Assembly: GCA_019234295.1 (NCBI GenBank)
Contig: JAFALK010000096.1
Coordinates: 1-54,539 of the forward strand
Length of the DNA stretch: 54,539 nucleotides
Source of the DNA: Roseateles sp.
GTDB lineage: Bacteria; Pseudomonadota; Gammaproteobacteria; Burkholderiales; Burkholderiaceae_C
Direction: 5' to 3'
In this document: positions 22,771 through 31,900 of the stretch, piece by piece
Layout of the letters: each line of letters opens with the position of its first letter
Numbering within the stretch: the stretch's first letter is position 1
Translations under genes and position numbers: made by a program
Notes under the pieces: generated by a model
Told to the model about the DNA's origin: nothing
The model's input: only the letters and a program-made list of their open reading frames with translations
The model's database searches: none

Positions 22771-22772
22771 CA

Positions 22773-23993
22773 TCACACGACTTGGCCGAGCTTGAAGATA
22801 GGCAGGTACATGGCGACCACGATGCCGCCGATGATGGTGCCCAAGAAGACGATGATGAAGGGCTCCATCAGGCTGGAGAGCGCCTTCACGGCTTCGTCGA
22901 CCTCTTCTTCGAAGAAGTCGGCGGCCTTGCCCAACATGTGGTCCAGCGAGCCGGACTCTTCGCCGATGGAGGCCATCTGCAGCACCATGACCGGGAAGAC
23001 GCCGGTCTGCTGCATGGAGGTGGTCAGCGCTGCACCTGTGGAGACGTCGCGCTGGATTTTTTCGGTCGCCTCGACGAAGACTGCGTTGCCCGAGGCCCCG
23101 CCGACGGAGTCGAGCGCCTCCACCAGGGGCACGCCGGCGGCGAACATGGTGGACAGGGTGCGGGTCCAGCGCGCCACGGTGGACTTGTAGATGAGGTCGC
23201 CAAAGACCGGGATCTTGAGCAGGAGGCGGTCCATGAATTTCTGCATCTTCTCGCTGCGCTTCCAGGACTGGAAGAAGAAGTAGAGGCCACCGCCAAGGGC
23301 GCTGAAGATCAGCCACCACCACTTGACGAAGAACTCCGACATGGCGATCACGATCAGCGTGGGAGCAGGCAGCTCCGCGCCAAAGGAGCTGAACACGTCC
23401 TTGAAGGCCGGCACCACGAAGATCATGATCACGGTCACGACGATGAAGGCCACGACGGCCACGGCGATCGGGTAGGTCAGGGCCGACTTGATCTTGCCCT
23501 TCAGGGCGACCGTCTTTTCCTGGTAGATGGCAAGGCGGTCCAGCAGGGCTTCGAGGATACCGCCCGACTCGCCGGCCTCTACGAGGTTGCAGTAGAGCGC
23601 GTCGAAGTACATCGGGTGCTTGCGGAAGGCCGTAGAGAGGTTGGTGCCGGTTTCCACATCGCTGCGGATCTCGGTGAGCAGCCGCGTCAGCTTGGGATTG
23701 GTGGAGCCGCGGGCGACGATGTCGAAGGACTGCAGCAGCGGAACGCCCGCACGCATCATGGTGGCCAGCTGGCGCGTGAAGACGGCAAGGTCCCTTGGCT
23801 TGATGGACCTGCCGCCCGCGGTGCGGCGCTTCTTGATCTTGTTGACGAGGATGCCCTGGCGGCGCAGGGCTGCGCCCACGACGGCTTCGCCGCCGGCGCG
23901 CAACTCACCCTTGACGATCTTGCCGTTGCGGTCTTTGCCTTCCCATTCGAAGACAAATTCCTTGATGTTCTTGGCCATTGCGCCTGTCGCCAT
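22773..23993 (-). CDS. pilC: Type IV pilus platform protein PilC
   Basis: Inner-membrane assembly platform of the type IV pilus, working with the ATPase PilB. The 406-aa length is typical. Two GspF domains are visible: the first around [21 protein letters not shown], the second around [20 protein letters not shown]. Membrane spans include [19 protein letters not shown] and a C-terminal [18 protein letters not shown] chose the ATG at 23993, preceded by CGGGAG at suitable distance; an ATG five codons later is also possible. It is 23 bp after pilB. Confidence 0.95.
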   Translation of the reverse strand: MATGAMAKNIKEFVFEWEGKDRNGKIVKGELRAGGEAVVGAALRRQGILVNKIKKRRTAGGRSIKPRDLAVFTRQLATMMRAGVPLLQSFDIVARGSTNPKLTRLLTEIRSDVETGTNLSTAFRKHPMYFDALYCNLVEAGESGGILEALLDRLAIYQEKTVALKGKIKSALTYPIAVAVVAFIVVTVIMIFVVPAFKDVFSSFGAELPAPTLIVIAMSEFFVKWWWLIFSALGGGLYFFFQSWKRSEKMQKFMDRLLLKIPVFGDLIYKSTVARWTRTLSTMFAAGVPLVEALDSVGGASGNAVFVEATEKIQRDVSTGAALTTSMQQTGVFPVMVLQMASIGEESGSLDHMLGKAADFFEEEVDEAVKALSSLMEPFIIVFLGTIIGGIVVAMYLPIFKLGQVV

Positions 23994-24016
23994 CGTCGTG
24001 CTCCCGTGACCTGTTT

Positions 24017-25738
24017 CTATTCGTTGGTGGCGGAAAGGACTTCTTCCAGGGTGGTGACGCCCACGCGCACCTTGACCAGACCGAACTGGCGCAGGTCGCG
24101 AACGCCCTCTTTCTGCGCCTGCGCGGCGATGTCCATGGAGGTGCCCTCGGCCAGGATGATGCGCTGGATCTCCTCGGTGATGGGCATCACTTGGTAAACG
24201 CCCACGCGTCCACGATACCCGTTGTTGCAGTTTTGGCAGCCGACCGCACGGTACGGCTTCCAGCTGCCATCCAGCTCTTCTTCCTTGTAGCCCGCGCGCA
24301 GCATGGCATCGCGCGGGTAGTCTGCCGGCGTCTTGCAGTTCTCGCACAGGCGGCGAACCAGGCGCTGTGCCGTGATGAGCAGGACGGAGGACGCGATGTT
24401 GAAAGGCGCCACGCCCATGTTCAACAGACGCGTGAGCGTCTTGGGCGCGTCATTGGTGTGCAGGGTGCTCATCACCATGTGGCCGGTCTGGGCGGCCTTG
24501 ATGGCGATGTCGGCGGTCTCCAGGTCGCGAATCTCGCCCACCATGATGATGTCCGGATCTTGGCGCAGGAAGGACTTCAGCGCGGCAGAGAAATTGAGGC
24601 CGGCCTTGTCGTTGACGTTGACCTGGTTGATGCCCGGCAGGTTGATTTCGGCCGGGTCCTCCACGGTGGAGATGTTCACGCCCGGCTGGTTCAAGATGTT
24701 CAAGCAGGTGTACAGCGAGACGGTCTTGCCCGAGCCCGTGGGGCCCGTGACCAGCACCATGCCGTAAGGCCGGCCGATGCACTCCAGCAGCCGCTCCTTC
24801 TCGATCTTCTCGTAGCCCAGGGCATCGATGCCGAGCTTGGCAGAGGAGGGATCCAGGATACGGATGACGATCTTTTCGCCGAAGAGCGTGGGCAGCGTGG
24901 AGACGCGAAAGTCGATGGCCTTGGAGCCGAACTTGAGCTTCATGCGGCCGTCCTGGGGCACACGGCGCTCCGCGATGTCCAGGCGCGAGATGACCTTGAT
25001 GCGCGAGGCCAGCTTGTCCTTGATGGCGATGGGCGGCTGCGTGATCTCGCGCAACTCTCCATCCACTCGGAAGCGCACCCGGTAGTGGTATTCGTAGGGC
25101 TCGAAGTGGAGGTCGGACGCGCGCATATTGATCGCGTCCACCAGCATCTTCTGCAGGAAGCGCACGACCGGTGCATCCTCGACGTCGGCCAGCTCCTGCT
25201 CATCCTCCTGTGGCGCGCCGGCGTCCTCCGCGATGTCGAAGTCGAAGTCCTCGCCCGCAATGGAGGCCAGAGTCTCGCTGGCGGAGGCGGCAGAGCTCGC
25301 CAGCATCTTGGTGAGCTTGTCGTGCTCGACGATGATCCACTCGGGCTGGAGCTGCGCGGCGAACTTGATGCGCTCGATCACCTCCTGGTCCGTCGGGTCG
25401 GCGCCGCCCAAGTACAGCTTGTTGCCACGGCGACCCAGGGCCACCACGTGGTACTGCTGGGCCAGCTTGGGCTCGATCAGGTCCCGCGGCAGGCGCTGCG
25501 GGTCCATGGCGCTGAGGTCCAGCAGCGGGATGGACAGGGCCTGGTGCAGGGTGTGGGCCAGGTCGGCCGAAGACACCACGCCGGCCGAGATCACGGCGGC
25601 CACGAAGCTCTGCTTCTTCTCGCGCGCATGGCGCGCCAGATCCTCGGCCGCCTTGGGCTGCAGCTTTCCGGCATGCACGAGCATGCGGGCAACGCCCGAC
25701 AAGGCGGAGGACGACTGCTCGACCAGGGTCGTTTCCAC
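24017..25738 (-). CDS. pilB: Type IV pilus extension ATPase PilB
   Basis: Cytoplasmic hexameric ATPase that powers pilus extension. The 573-aa protein has an N-terminal MshE/T2SSE domain, then Walker A GPTGSGKT at 332-339, the Asp box DPAEINLPGINQ, Walker B GEIRD at 401-405, the His box TGHMVMSTLHTN and a zinc tetracysteine with C465, C468, C501 and C504. It heads the leftward pilB-pilC-pilD-coaE-zapD-yacG run. Confidence 0.96.
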   Translation of the reverse strand: METTLVEQSSSALSGVARMLVHAGKLQPKAAEDLARHAREKKQSFVAAVISAGVVSSADLAHTLHQALSIPLLDLSAMDPQRLPRDLIEPKLAQQYHVVALGRRGNKLYLGGADPTDQEVIERIKFAAQLQPEWIIVEHDKLTKMLASSAASASETLASIAGEDFDFDIAEDAGAPQEDEQELADVEDAPVVRFLQKMLVDAINMRASDLHFEPYEYHYRVRFRVDGELREITQPPIAIKDKLASRIKVISRLDIAERRVPQDGRMKLKFGSKAIDFRVSTLPTLFGEKIVIRILDPSSAKLGIDALGYEKIEKERLLECIGRPYGMVLVTGPTGSGKTVSLYTCLNILNQPGVNISTVEDPAEINLPGINQVNVNDKAGLNFSAALKSFLRQDPDIIMVGEIRDLETADIAIKAAQTGHMVMSTLHTNDAPKTLTRLLNMGVAPFNIASSVLLITAQRLVRRLCENCKTPADYPRDAMLRAGYKEEELDGSWKPYRAVGCQNCNNGYRGRVGVYQVMPITEEIQRIILAEGTSMDIAAQAQKEGVRDLRQFGLVKVRVGVTTLEEVLSATNE

Positions 25739-25900
25739 GGTTTTGGATTGAAGCGGCGGGTGCTGGACTCAGTACCCAGGCCTGCCATTGTGCGTGAGAA
25801 GCGCGCCAGTGGCCTGGGGGCAAAACCTCACTGTAATCCTGTCCCGCGGCGGGGCAAGCGGATCAAGTGTGGCTTTTGCCCTCTATTCGGTGGTCGCGCC

Positions 25901-25915
25901 GCCCCGCTTCGGGGC
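25901..25915. repeat. GC hairpin between pilB and the GYD gene
   Basis: GCCCCG-ctt-CGGGGC is a perfect 6-bp stem with a 3-nt loop. Together with the hairpin at 25924-25948 it occupies the 226-bp gap upstream of pilB. It lies downstream of the leftward GYD-domain gene and may act in its 3' end. I see no other gene in this gap. Confidence 0.5.
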
Positions 25916-25923
25916 TCTTGCAA

Positions 25924-25948
25924 CACCCCGCGCTTGCCGGGCGGGGTG
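25924..25948 (-). terminator. Candidate terminator hairpin after the GYD-domain gene
   Basis: CACCCCG (25924-25930) pairs with CGGGGTG (25942-25948) around an 11-nt loop. The hairpin begins 16 bp past the stop codon of the leftward GYD-domain gene. No clear U-tract follows on that strand, so termination is plausible but unproven. Confidence 0.35.
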
Positions 25949-25964
25949 AGGCGGGCGGCTGCGT

Positions 25965-26258
25965 TCAGGGCAGCTTGGAGATGACGGCCTTCATTTCGTC
26001 GGCCGTGAACGCGCGTAGCGTCTGGGTGCGGGTGTTGCCTAGGCTGGCCGCGATCAGGCCGAAAGCCATAAAGCCGGCTTCGTCCTTGGCTTCCAGTTCG
26101 ATGACGACGTCGTAGGCACCCTGGGTCCAGTGGACCGACTTGAAAGTAACGCCATATTCGCTGGCCATGCGGCGGGCGGACTCGGCACGCTGCACGGTGT
26201 CTTTGATGGTCTTGGCGCCCTGGTCGGTGAAGTTCATCAGGCAGATGTAGCTGGGCAT
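25965..26258 (-). CDS. GYD-domain protein
   Basis: Small cytoplasmic protein of 97 aa with the GYD domain of unknown function: MPSYICLMNFTDQGAKTIKDT at the start and VHWTQGAYDVVIELEAKDE in the middle, where the GAYD stretch corresponds to the motif that names the family. The ATG at 26258 is preceded by GAGGAG, an ideal ribosome site. An upstream in-frame extension of 31 codons lacks likeness. It sits alone between pilB and dnaE2, and no function can be assigned. Confidence 0.85.
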   Translation of the reverse strand: MPSYICLMNFTDQGAKTIKDTVQRAESARRMASEYGVTFKSVHWTQGAYDVVIELEAKDEAGFMAFGLIAASLGNTRTQTLRAFTADEMKAVISKLP

Positions 26259-26452
26259 GAGCGGCTCCTCGATGCGCTTGGGGAGCGGTGGAGCACGGAC
26301 CGTCGCCTCCCCCAGCGCAGCGGTCCATGACCGGCGGCCTGACATCGCCATCCGGTGAGGCGGCGATCCTAGGACCGGCCTGGGCGGGGATCAATGAAGC
26401 ACAAAAGTGGGAATCTTCAAGTCGGAGCATCGCTCAAATTGGAATTCGGCCC

Positions 26453-29400
26453 TTACCGAAAATCCCGGCTCTGCGTTGCCAGCCGCCCCAGCAGCGGCGT
26501 GAGGTTCTCGAAACGCCGCGCCAGCAGGTGCTGCACCCCGCCGCCGCCGCGCTGCCAGGGGCCGTGCACGGCAAGCAAGCGGGAGTGCAGGATGGTTTCG
26601 CGGTGGGCCGCGTAGACGTCGGGCCAGACGATGACCTGCACATTGCCGGTTTCATCCTCCAGAGTGATGAAGAGCGTGCCCTTGGCGGTCTGGGGCATCT
26701 GGCGGCCGCAGACGATGCCGCAGGCATGGGCGGTCCGTCCGCTTGGATGGTGGCTGAGTTCGGCGGCGTTCTTCAGGCCTTTGGCGCTCAGGCGCGGGCG
26801 CAGGATGGCCAGCGGGTGGCGGCGCAGGGTCAGGCCGGTGGAGGCATAGTCCCACAGCACTTCTTCGTCCTCGCGGGCGGCGGGCAGCTCCAGTTGTTCC
26901 TCGGCCTGCTGGGCGCCGTGCAGCATGGGCGGCAGCGCGTGCAGGGCGCTGGCCTGCCAGACCTGCTGGCGGCGGTGGCCGCTGAGCGAAGCCAGGGCAT
27001 CGGCGGCGGCCAGCTGCTGCATGTCGGCCTGTGTGAGGTCGGCGCGCAGGGCGAGGTCCTGGGGATGTGTGAAGGGGCGCTCGGCACGTGCGTTCACGAT
27101 GCGCTCGCTTGCCGGGGCGCCCAGGCCCGAGACGAGGCGCAGGCCCAGGCGCACGCAGCTCAGCGATTCGAGCTTGCTGTCCAGGTCGCTCTCGCTCACG
27201 TCGGCCGGGCGCACCTCCACGCCGTGACGGCGCGCGTCTTGCACGAGCTGGCTGGGGCTGTAGAAGCCCAGGGGCTGCGAGTTGAGCAGCGCACAGAGAA
27301 AGATCGCCGGCTCGTGGCACTTGAACCAACTGCTGACATAGGTGAGCAGGGCGAAGCTGGCGGCGTGGGATTCGGGGAAACCGTAGGACGAGAAGCCCTG
27401 GATCATGTCGAAGATGGACACGGCGAACTCGCTCGTATAGCCGTTGGCGACCATGTCATTGACGATGCGGTTGTAGAAGGCCTGCAGGTCGCCCTGGCGC
27501 TTCCATGACGCCATCGCGCGGCGCAGTTGATCAGCCTCGCCGGCGCTGAAGCCGGCGGCGATCATGGCGACCTGCATGACCTGCTCCTGGAAGATCGGGA
27601 TGCCGTGGGTGCGCTGCAGGGCCGCTTCCAGGTTCTTCGGATAGTCGATCTTCTGGCCGGCGAGGGCCTTGGCGCGGTTCTTCAGATAGGGATGGACCAT
27701 GCCGCCCTCGATGGGCCCGGGCCGCACGATGGCGACTTCCACCACGAGGTCGTAATAGTTGCGTGGCCGCAGGCGCGGCAGCATGGACATCTGCGCCCGG
27801 CTCTCGATCTGGAACACGCCCACCGTTTCGGCCCTGCAGATCATGTCGTAGGTGGGCTTGTCGCCTTCGGGGACGCTGGCCAGGTCCCAGTCAAGACCGC
27901 GCCATTGCTTGTAGAGCGCGAAGCTTCGCCGCAGGCAGGACAGCATGCCGAGGGCCAGCACATCCACCTTCATCAGCTTCAGTGCGTCGATGTCGTCCTT
28001 GTCCCACTGAATGACGCTGCGATCGGGCATGGCGGCGTTCTCGATGGGGACGAGGCGCGACAGCGGGCCCTCGGTCAACACGAAGCCGCCGACGTGCTGG
28101 CTCAGGTGGCGCGGCATGTCCATCAGCTGCCGGACGAGATCGCCGAGCAGGCTCAGGCGCGGGTCGTCCTGCGGCAGCTGCAGGCGCGAGGAGTAGTGGC
28201 TGTGGCCCTTGGCCAGGTGGTCGATCAGTTCCTCGGGCAGGCCCAGCGCCTTGCCCACGTCGCGCAGCGCGCTCTTGGGCCGATAGCGGGTCACGACGGC
28301 CGTCAGCGCGGCGCGCTCGCGGCCGTACTTGGTGTAGAGGTACTGGATGACCTCCTCGCGCCGCTCGTGCTCGAAGTCCACGTCGATGTCCGGCGGCTCG
28401 TTGCGCTCCTTGCTGATGAAGCGCTCGAAGAGCATGGTGCTGCGATCCGGGTCCACCGAGGTGACGTGCAAGCAGTAGCAGACGACGCTGTTGGCCGCCG
28501 AGCCGCGGCCTTGGCAGAGGATTTCGAGGAAACGTGCATGGGCTACCACGTCGGCGACGGTCAGAAAGTAGTGCTCGTACTTCAGCTCCTCGATCAGGTC
28601 CAGCTCGTAGGCGATGCGCTTTTGCCATTTGCCGGGCACACCAGCGGGCCAGCGCTTGGCGGCGCCGGCCCAAGTCAGCGCGCGCAGATGCGCTATTGGC
28701 CTCACGCCGGCGGGGACGACTTCGCTGGGGTAGCAGTACTGGAGCTCGTTGAGCGAGAACTGGCACCGTTCGGCCACGCGCAGCGTCTCGGCCAGCAGCT
28801 CGGGCGGATAGACCTGGGCCAGCCTCAGCCGGCTGCGCAGATGGCGCTCGGCATTGGGCTGGAGCTCGTAGCCGCAATCCATGACGGTGCGGCCCAGGCG
28901 CGTGGCTGTCATCACGTCCTGCAGGGCCTTGCGCGAGCGGCGGTGCATGTGCACATCGCCGGCTGCCACCAGGGGCAGGGCGGTGGCCTCGGACAATTCT
29001 TGCAGGCGCAACAGCCAGCGCGCATCGCCGGCCTCGCGCAGCAGCTCCACGGCAATCCAGGCGCGGCCCGCGAAGTGGCTGAGCAGCCAGCGTGCCTGCT
29101 CGAGCAGCTCGGCGTCAAAGCGTTCGCGCTGCGGTACGAGCAGGGCCAGGCAGTCGTCGAGCGCGGGCGGGTGGATGCGAGACCAGCGCAGCTCGTACGT
29201 GCCCTTGGGGCTGTCGCGCCGCAAGCGCGTGATGAACTGGCTCAGGTTGCCGTAGCCGTTCATGTTGACGGGCAGCAGCACGAGAGTGAAGAGCGGCTCA
29301 CCGCCGTCGCTGCGCACGAGGAATTCGGAGCCGACGATGAACTGCAGCTCAGGCGGCGGCAGGCCATCTTTCTCGGCCAGCGCGGCCATGCGCCGCAGCT

Positions 29401-29572
29401 GCACATGCGCGCGCACCACGCCGGCCAGCGAGCATTCGTCGGTCAGTGCCAGGGCGGTGTAGCCCAGCTCCTCGGCGCGCTCGACGAGCTCGTCGGGGTT
29501 GGAGGCGCCGCGCAGGAAGCTGAAGTTGGAGAGGCAGTGCAGCTCGGCGTAGGGCGGCGGTGTTGGCTTCAT
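26453..29572 (-). CDS. dnaE2: Error-prone DNA polymerase DnaE2 (ImuC)
   Basis: Second alpha-type C-family polymerase that carries out damage-tolerant, mutagenic synthesis with ImuA and ImuB under SOS control. The 1039-aa protein starts with a PHP domain (AELHCLSNFSFLRGAS), continues with the palm and catalytic Asp motif PPDIDVDFEHERREEV, and ends with the helix-hairpin-helix and OB-fold (GTLFITLEDETGNVQVIVWP) typical of DnaE2. The ATG overlaps the imuB stop as ATGA. The frame is open 117 codons further upstream within imuB, without likeness. Confidence 0.95.
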   Translation of the reverse strand: MKPTPPPYAELHCLSNFSFLRGASNPDELVERAEELGYTALALTDECSLAGVVRAHVQLRRMAALAEKDGLPPPELQFIVGSEFLVRSDGGEPLFTLVLLPVNMNGYGNLSQFITRLRRDSPKGTYELRWSRIHPPALDDCLALLVPQRERFDAELLEQARWLLSHFAGRAWIAVELLREAGDARWLLRLQELSEATALPLVAAGDVHMHRRSRKALQDVMTATRLGRTVMDCGYELQPNAERHLRSRLRLAQVYPPELLAETLRVAERCQFSLNELQYCYPSEVVPAGVRPIAHLRALTWAGAAKRWPAGVPGKWQKRIAYELDLIEELKYEHYFLTVADVVAHARFLEILCQGRGSAANSVVCYCLHVTSVDPDRSTMLFERFISKERNEPPDIDVDFEHERREEVIQYLYTKYGRERAALTAVVTRYRPKSALRDVGKALGLPEELIDHLAKGHSHYSSRLQLPQDDPRLSLLGDLVRQLMDMPRHLSQHVGGFVLTEGPLSRLVPIENAAMPDRSVIQWDKDDIDALKLMKVDVLALGMLSCLRRSFALYKQWRGLDWDLASVPEGDKPTYDMICRAETVGVFQIESRAQMSMLPRLRPRNYYDLVVEVAIVRPGPIEGGMVHPYLKNRAKALAGQKIDYPKNLEAALQRTHGIPIFQEQVMQVAMIAAGFSAGEADQLRRAMASWKRQGDLQAFYNRIVNDMVANGYTSEFAVSIFDMIQGFSSYGFPESHAASFALLTYVSSWFKCHEPAIFLCALLNSQPLGFYSPSQLVQDARRHGVEVRPADVSESDLDSKLESLSCVRLGLRLVSGLGAPASERIVNARAERPFTHPQDLALRADLTQADMQQLAAADALASLSGHRRQQVWQASALHALPPMLHGAQQAEEQLELPAAREDEEVLWDYASTGLTLRRHPLAILRPRLSAKGLKNAAELSHHPSGRTAHACGIVCGRQMPQTAKGTLFITLEDETGNVQVIVWPDVYAAHRETILHSRLLAVHGPWQRGGGGVQHLLARRFENLTPLLGRLATQSRDFR

Positions 29573-30822
29573 GCAAACACCCCGTGCAAAAACCAGCCCT
29601 GTTCGTCGGCGTTCAGGCGCTCGTGATAGACCCACAGCAGGCCGCAGGCGGCGCCGAAGAACAGGTAGTAGTCGCGCTGCTGCCCGTCCTGCCACCAGCC
29701 GCTTTCGACGCGATGCGGCCCGGTGATGCGCAGCAAGGGCCCGTGGTGGATGGGCTGCTCCTGCCGGGTTTGCAGTCGCAGCGGCGGATCGAGCAGCCAG
29801 CTCGGTTGTGGGCCCGGCGGCGGGCGGGTCGTGGCGGGGCGGCCCTTCGCAGGCGGCCAGGCCGTCCAGGCCTGCATGGCGTCGAGCCTGTGGTCTTCCT
29901 TGAGCGTGGCGCTGCGCACGCACTCGGGCCCGAGCCGCACGGACAGCCGCTCCAGCAGCAGGCCCAGCGCCTCCCGGGGCTTGCCGTCCAGGGCATCGAC
30001 GAGCAAGCTGGCGCTGAACTCATGGCGCGGCGAGATGCCCTCGGCCGTGAGTTTGATCTCGCCGGCCGGCGCCTGCAGCTCGGTGCGGGCCAGGTGCTCG
30101 GCGAGCAAGCGTGAGAGGTGGGCGAAGTCGCGCGTGGCTTCGGCCGTGTGCAGGCACAGCTCGCCGCTGGCGGCGCTGTCGCGCGGGCGCATGGCGTCGT
30201 AGGCCCAGCCCAGGCTGAAGCCCTGCACCCCCGCATGCCGGGCGGCCAGCCAGGCGCAGAGCTGGCGCAGCAAGCTCTCGGCGTGATGGTGCAGATCGGG
30301 CGCCTGTTCGATGCGAAATGGCAGCTCCAACCGCGCTTCGAAGTGCTCGGGCAGTTCCAGCCAGGAGTGGGCCTCGGGGGTGCGACCATAGGCCTGGTCG
30401 AGCGCACGCAGCAGGGCCGGGCCGAAGCGGCGCGCGAGGGCCGGCCGGGGCAGGCGGCGCACATCGCCGAGCTTGCGGCAGCCCAGTCGTTCGAGCATGG
30501 GCTGATGGGCGGCCACGGCGCTCAGGGCCGTGAGCGGCAAGGCGTCGAGATCCGGCGTTAGCGCCCCGGTGCGCAGGCAGGCCAGCGCCGCGAGGCTGCT
30601 CTCGGCCCAGGGCGAGATCCGCAGCGCGAGGCCCGCCTCGGCGGCACTTGCCTGCAGCGTCTTGACCAGACGCTCCGGCCCGCCGAACAAGCGCAGGCTG
30701 GCGCCGGCCTCGAGCACGACCGCCTCCTCGAGCCGGGCCACGCGCGGACTGAAGCGCAAGGCCAGCCAGGCGCAGGCCGGGCCTTCAATGGCCGGCGAGG
30801 CTTGGAGCGCGAGCCACCACAT
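29569..30822 (-). CDS. imuB: ImuB, Y-family-like mutasome protein
   Basis: Catalytically dead Y-family polymerase relative that links DnaE2 to the sliding clamp and ImuA. The 417-aa sequence has the family start (WWLALQASP), a finger/helix-hairpin-helix-like segment LGCRKLGDVRRLPRPALARRFG and the little-finger region. I do not see the acidic triad of active Y-family polymerases, as expected for ImuB. It overlaps imuA by 38 bp and dnaE2 by 4 bp, so all three form one operon. Confidence 0.9.
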   Translation of the reverse strand: MWWLALQASPAIEGPACAWLALRFSPRVARLEEAVVLEAGASLRLFGGPERLVKTLQASAAEAGLALRISPWAESSLAALACLRTGALTPDLDALPLTALSAVAAHQPMLERLGCRKLGDVRRLPRPALARRFGPALLRALDQAYGRTPEAHSWLELPEHFEARLELPFRIEQAPDLHHHAESLLRQLCAWLAARHAGVQGFSLGWAYDAMRPRDSAASGELCLHTAEATRDFAHLSRLLAEHLARTELQAPAGEIKLTAEGISPRHEFSASLLVDALDGKPREALGLLLERLSVRLGPECVRSATLKEDHRLDAMQAWTAWPPAKGRPATTRPPPGPQPSWLLDPPLRLQTRQEQPIHHGPLLRITGPHRVESGWWQDGQQRDYYLFFGAACGLLWVYHERLNADEQGWFLHGVFA

Positions 30823-31519
30823 GATGAACCGTGCGTTGAGGCAGCCGTGCCGTGCGCATGCGGGGCGTCAGCAGGGGCTCGAGCTGGGTCGGTGTGGCGT
30901 CCAGCGCCAGCCAGCCCTCGTGCGCCGGGCCGCGGCGCTTGTGGATGTGGGCCTCGATCTGCCAGGGCTCGCGGGCGCGCAGTTGCACACGCAGCGGCGC
31001 GGCCGAGGACTGCGCGGCCGCGGCCTGCGGACGGAACACGAAGATCGGCACATGGCTGGCCAGCGCATGGGCCTGGAGGCGGCGGATCTGTTCGGGCCGC
31101 GCATCGCGAATCTCGGGCAGCCAGGCCAGCACGGCGCCGCCATCGCCCGAGCGGATCGCCTGCTCCAGGGCCCAGAGCCGAAGCTGTGGCGTCTGCGGCT
31201 GGATCAGCAGCAGCGGGCCGCTCGAGAGGCCGGGCAGATGCGGCAGGTGGGGCGGGGCGATCAGCAGCACGGGCCGGTCCCGCCGGTTGCTCAGCAGCGG
31301 GGTCAGCAGCCGCCATTCGAGCGCGCCCGGCAGCTCCACCAGGATCTCGTTGAGCCCGCCGAGCAGCCAGCCGCCACCGGGCAGCTCGGCGTCCAGCCGC
31401 GCGAAGCCGCTGGGCAGGCCCGGGCGGGAGCCGTCCAGGCCATCGGCGCGATAGACCTCGGGCGGCAGGGCAATGGCGCCGCGGGGAGTCAGGGTGGGGG
31501 AGGGTATGGCGGAATGCAT
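30785..31519 (-). CDS. imuA: ImuA, RecA-like mutasome protein
   Basis: First gene of the imuA-imuB-dnaE2 SOS mutagenesis cassette; the family is a distant RecA/SulA relative. The 244-aa protein shows the conserved front part LPSGFARLDAELPGGGWLLGGLNEIL (a RecA-like region without a classical Walker A) and PVLLIAPPHLP. Start MHSAIPSPTL at 31519 lies only 8 bp past the LexA box, leaving no room for a ribosome site. This suggests a leaderless mRNA or a start further in. Confidence 0.9.
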   Translation of the reverse strand: MHSAIPSPTLTPRGAIALPPEVYRADGLDGSRPGLPSGFARLDAELPGGGWLLGGLNEILVELPGALEWRLLTPLLSNRRDRPVLLIAPPHLPHLPGLSSGPLLLIQPQTPQLRLWALEQAIRSGDGGAVLAWLPEIRDARPEQIRRLQAHALASHVPIFVFRPQAAAAQSSAAPLRVQLRAREPWQIEAHIHKRRGPAHEGWLALDATPTQLEPLLTPRMRTARLPQRTVHHVVARAPSLAGH

Positions 31520-31527
31520 GGTCAAAA

Positions 31528-31547
31528 TACTGTACGAACATACAGTA
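31528..31547. promoter_or_regulatory. LexA (SOS) box between imuA and a divergent small gene
   Basis: TACTGTACGAACATACAGTA has perfect 7-bp inverted arms (TACTGTA/TACAGTA) and fits the CTGT-N8-ACAG consensus of beta/gammaproteobacterial LexA exactly. It is 8 bp from the imuA start on one side and 47 bp from the small gene on the other. It therefore probably represses the mutasome operon and possibly both directions. Confidence 0.92.
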
Positions 31548-31594
31548 TATGAATCCCGATTCACGGCGCAAGAGCGGTCCCTCAAAATGCGGCC

Positions 31595-31888
31595 ATGAAC
31601 GACGATTTCTTCGCGCTGCCCGAGTTCAAGCCCGATCAGGCCCTGCAAAACCTCAAGCGCGCGCTGCGCGACCTGCGCTCGCTCCAGGAGCGCGGCAAGG
31701 CCTTCGAGCTGCAAGGCCAGCCCGTGCTCGAGCTCAGCGTGGACGAAAAACTGCTCCACGCCCGCCTGGCCAAGAAGCCGGCGCGCTCGCCCGAGTGGGA
31801 GGCGCGCACGTGCAAAAACAGCGCCGAGGTGCGGGCGCTGCAGGACGAGATCAAGCGCCGGCTGGCGCGGTGGACGGACGAGACCTAG
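31595..31888 (+). CDS. Hypothetical 97-aa protein divergent from imuA
   Basis: I do not recognise a family. The protein is short, charged and mainly helical by eye, with KPDQALQNLKRALRDLRSLQERG near the N-terminus and a Lys/Arg-rich C-terminal helix (AEVRALQDEIKRRLARW). There is no signal peptide or membrane segment. Codon use is GC-rich like its neighbours, and no strong ribosome site precedes the ATG. It starts 47 bp from the LexA box it shares with imuA and ends 12 bp before the convergent gudD stop. An SOS role is inferred from position alone. Confidence 0.7.
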   Translation: MNDDFFALPEFKPDQALQNLKRALRDLRSLQERGKAFELQGQPVLELSVDEKLLHARLAKKPARSPEWEARTCKNSAEVRALQDEIKRRLARWTDET

Positions 31889-31900
31889 TCTCCAGATGGA

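Noticed and set aside
23978..25984. 668-codon rightward open frame opposite pilB
   Set aside because: Antisense to pilB, which has every expected motif; no family signal.
27527..29626. 699-codon rightward open frame opposite dnaE2
   Set aside because: Antisense to dnaE2; shadow composition rich in Ala, Gly, Gln and Val.
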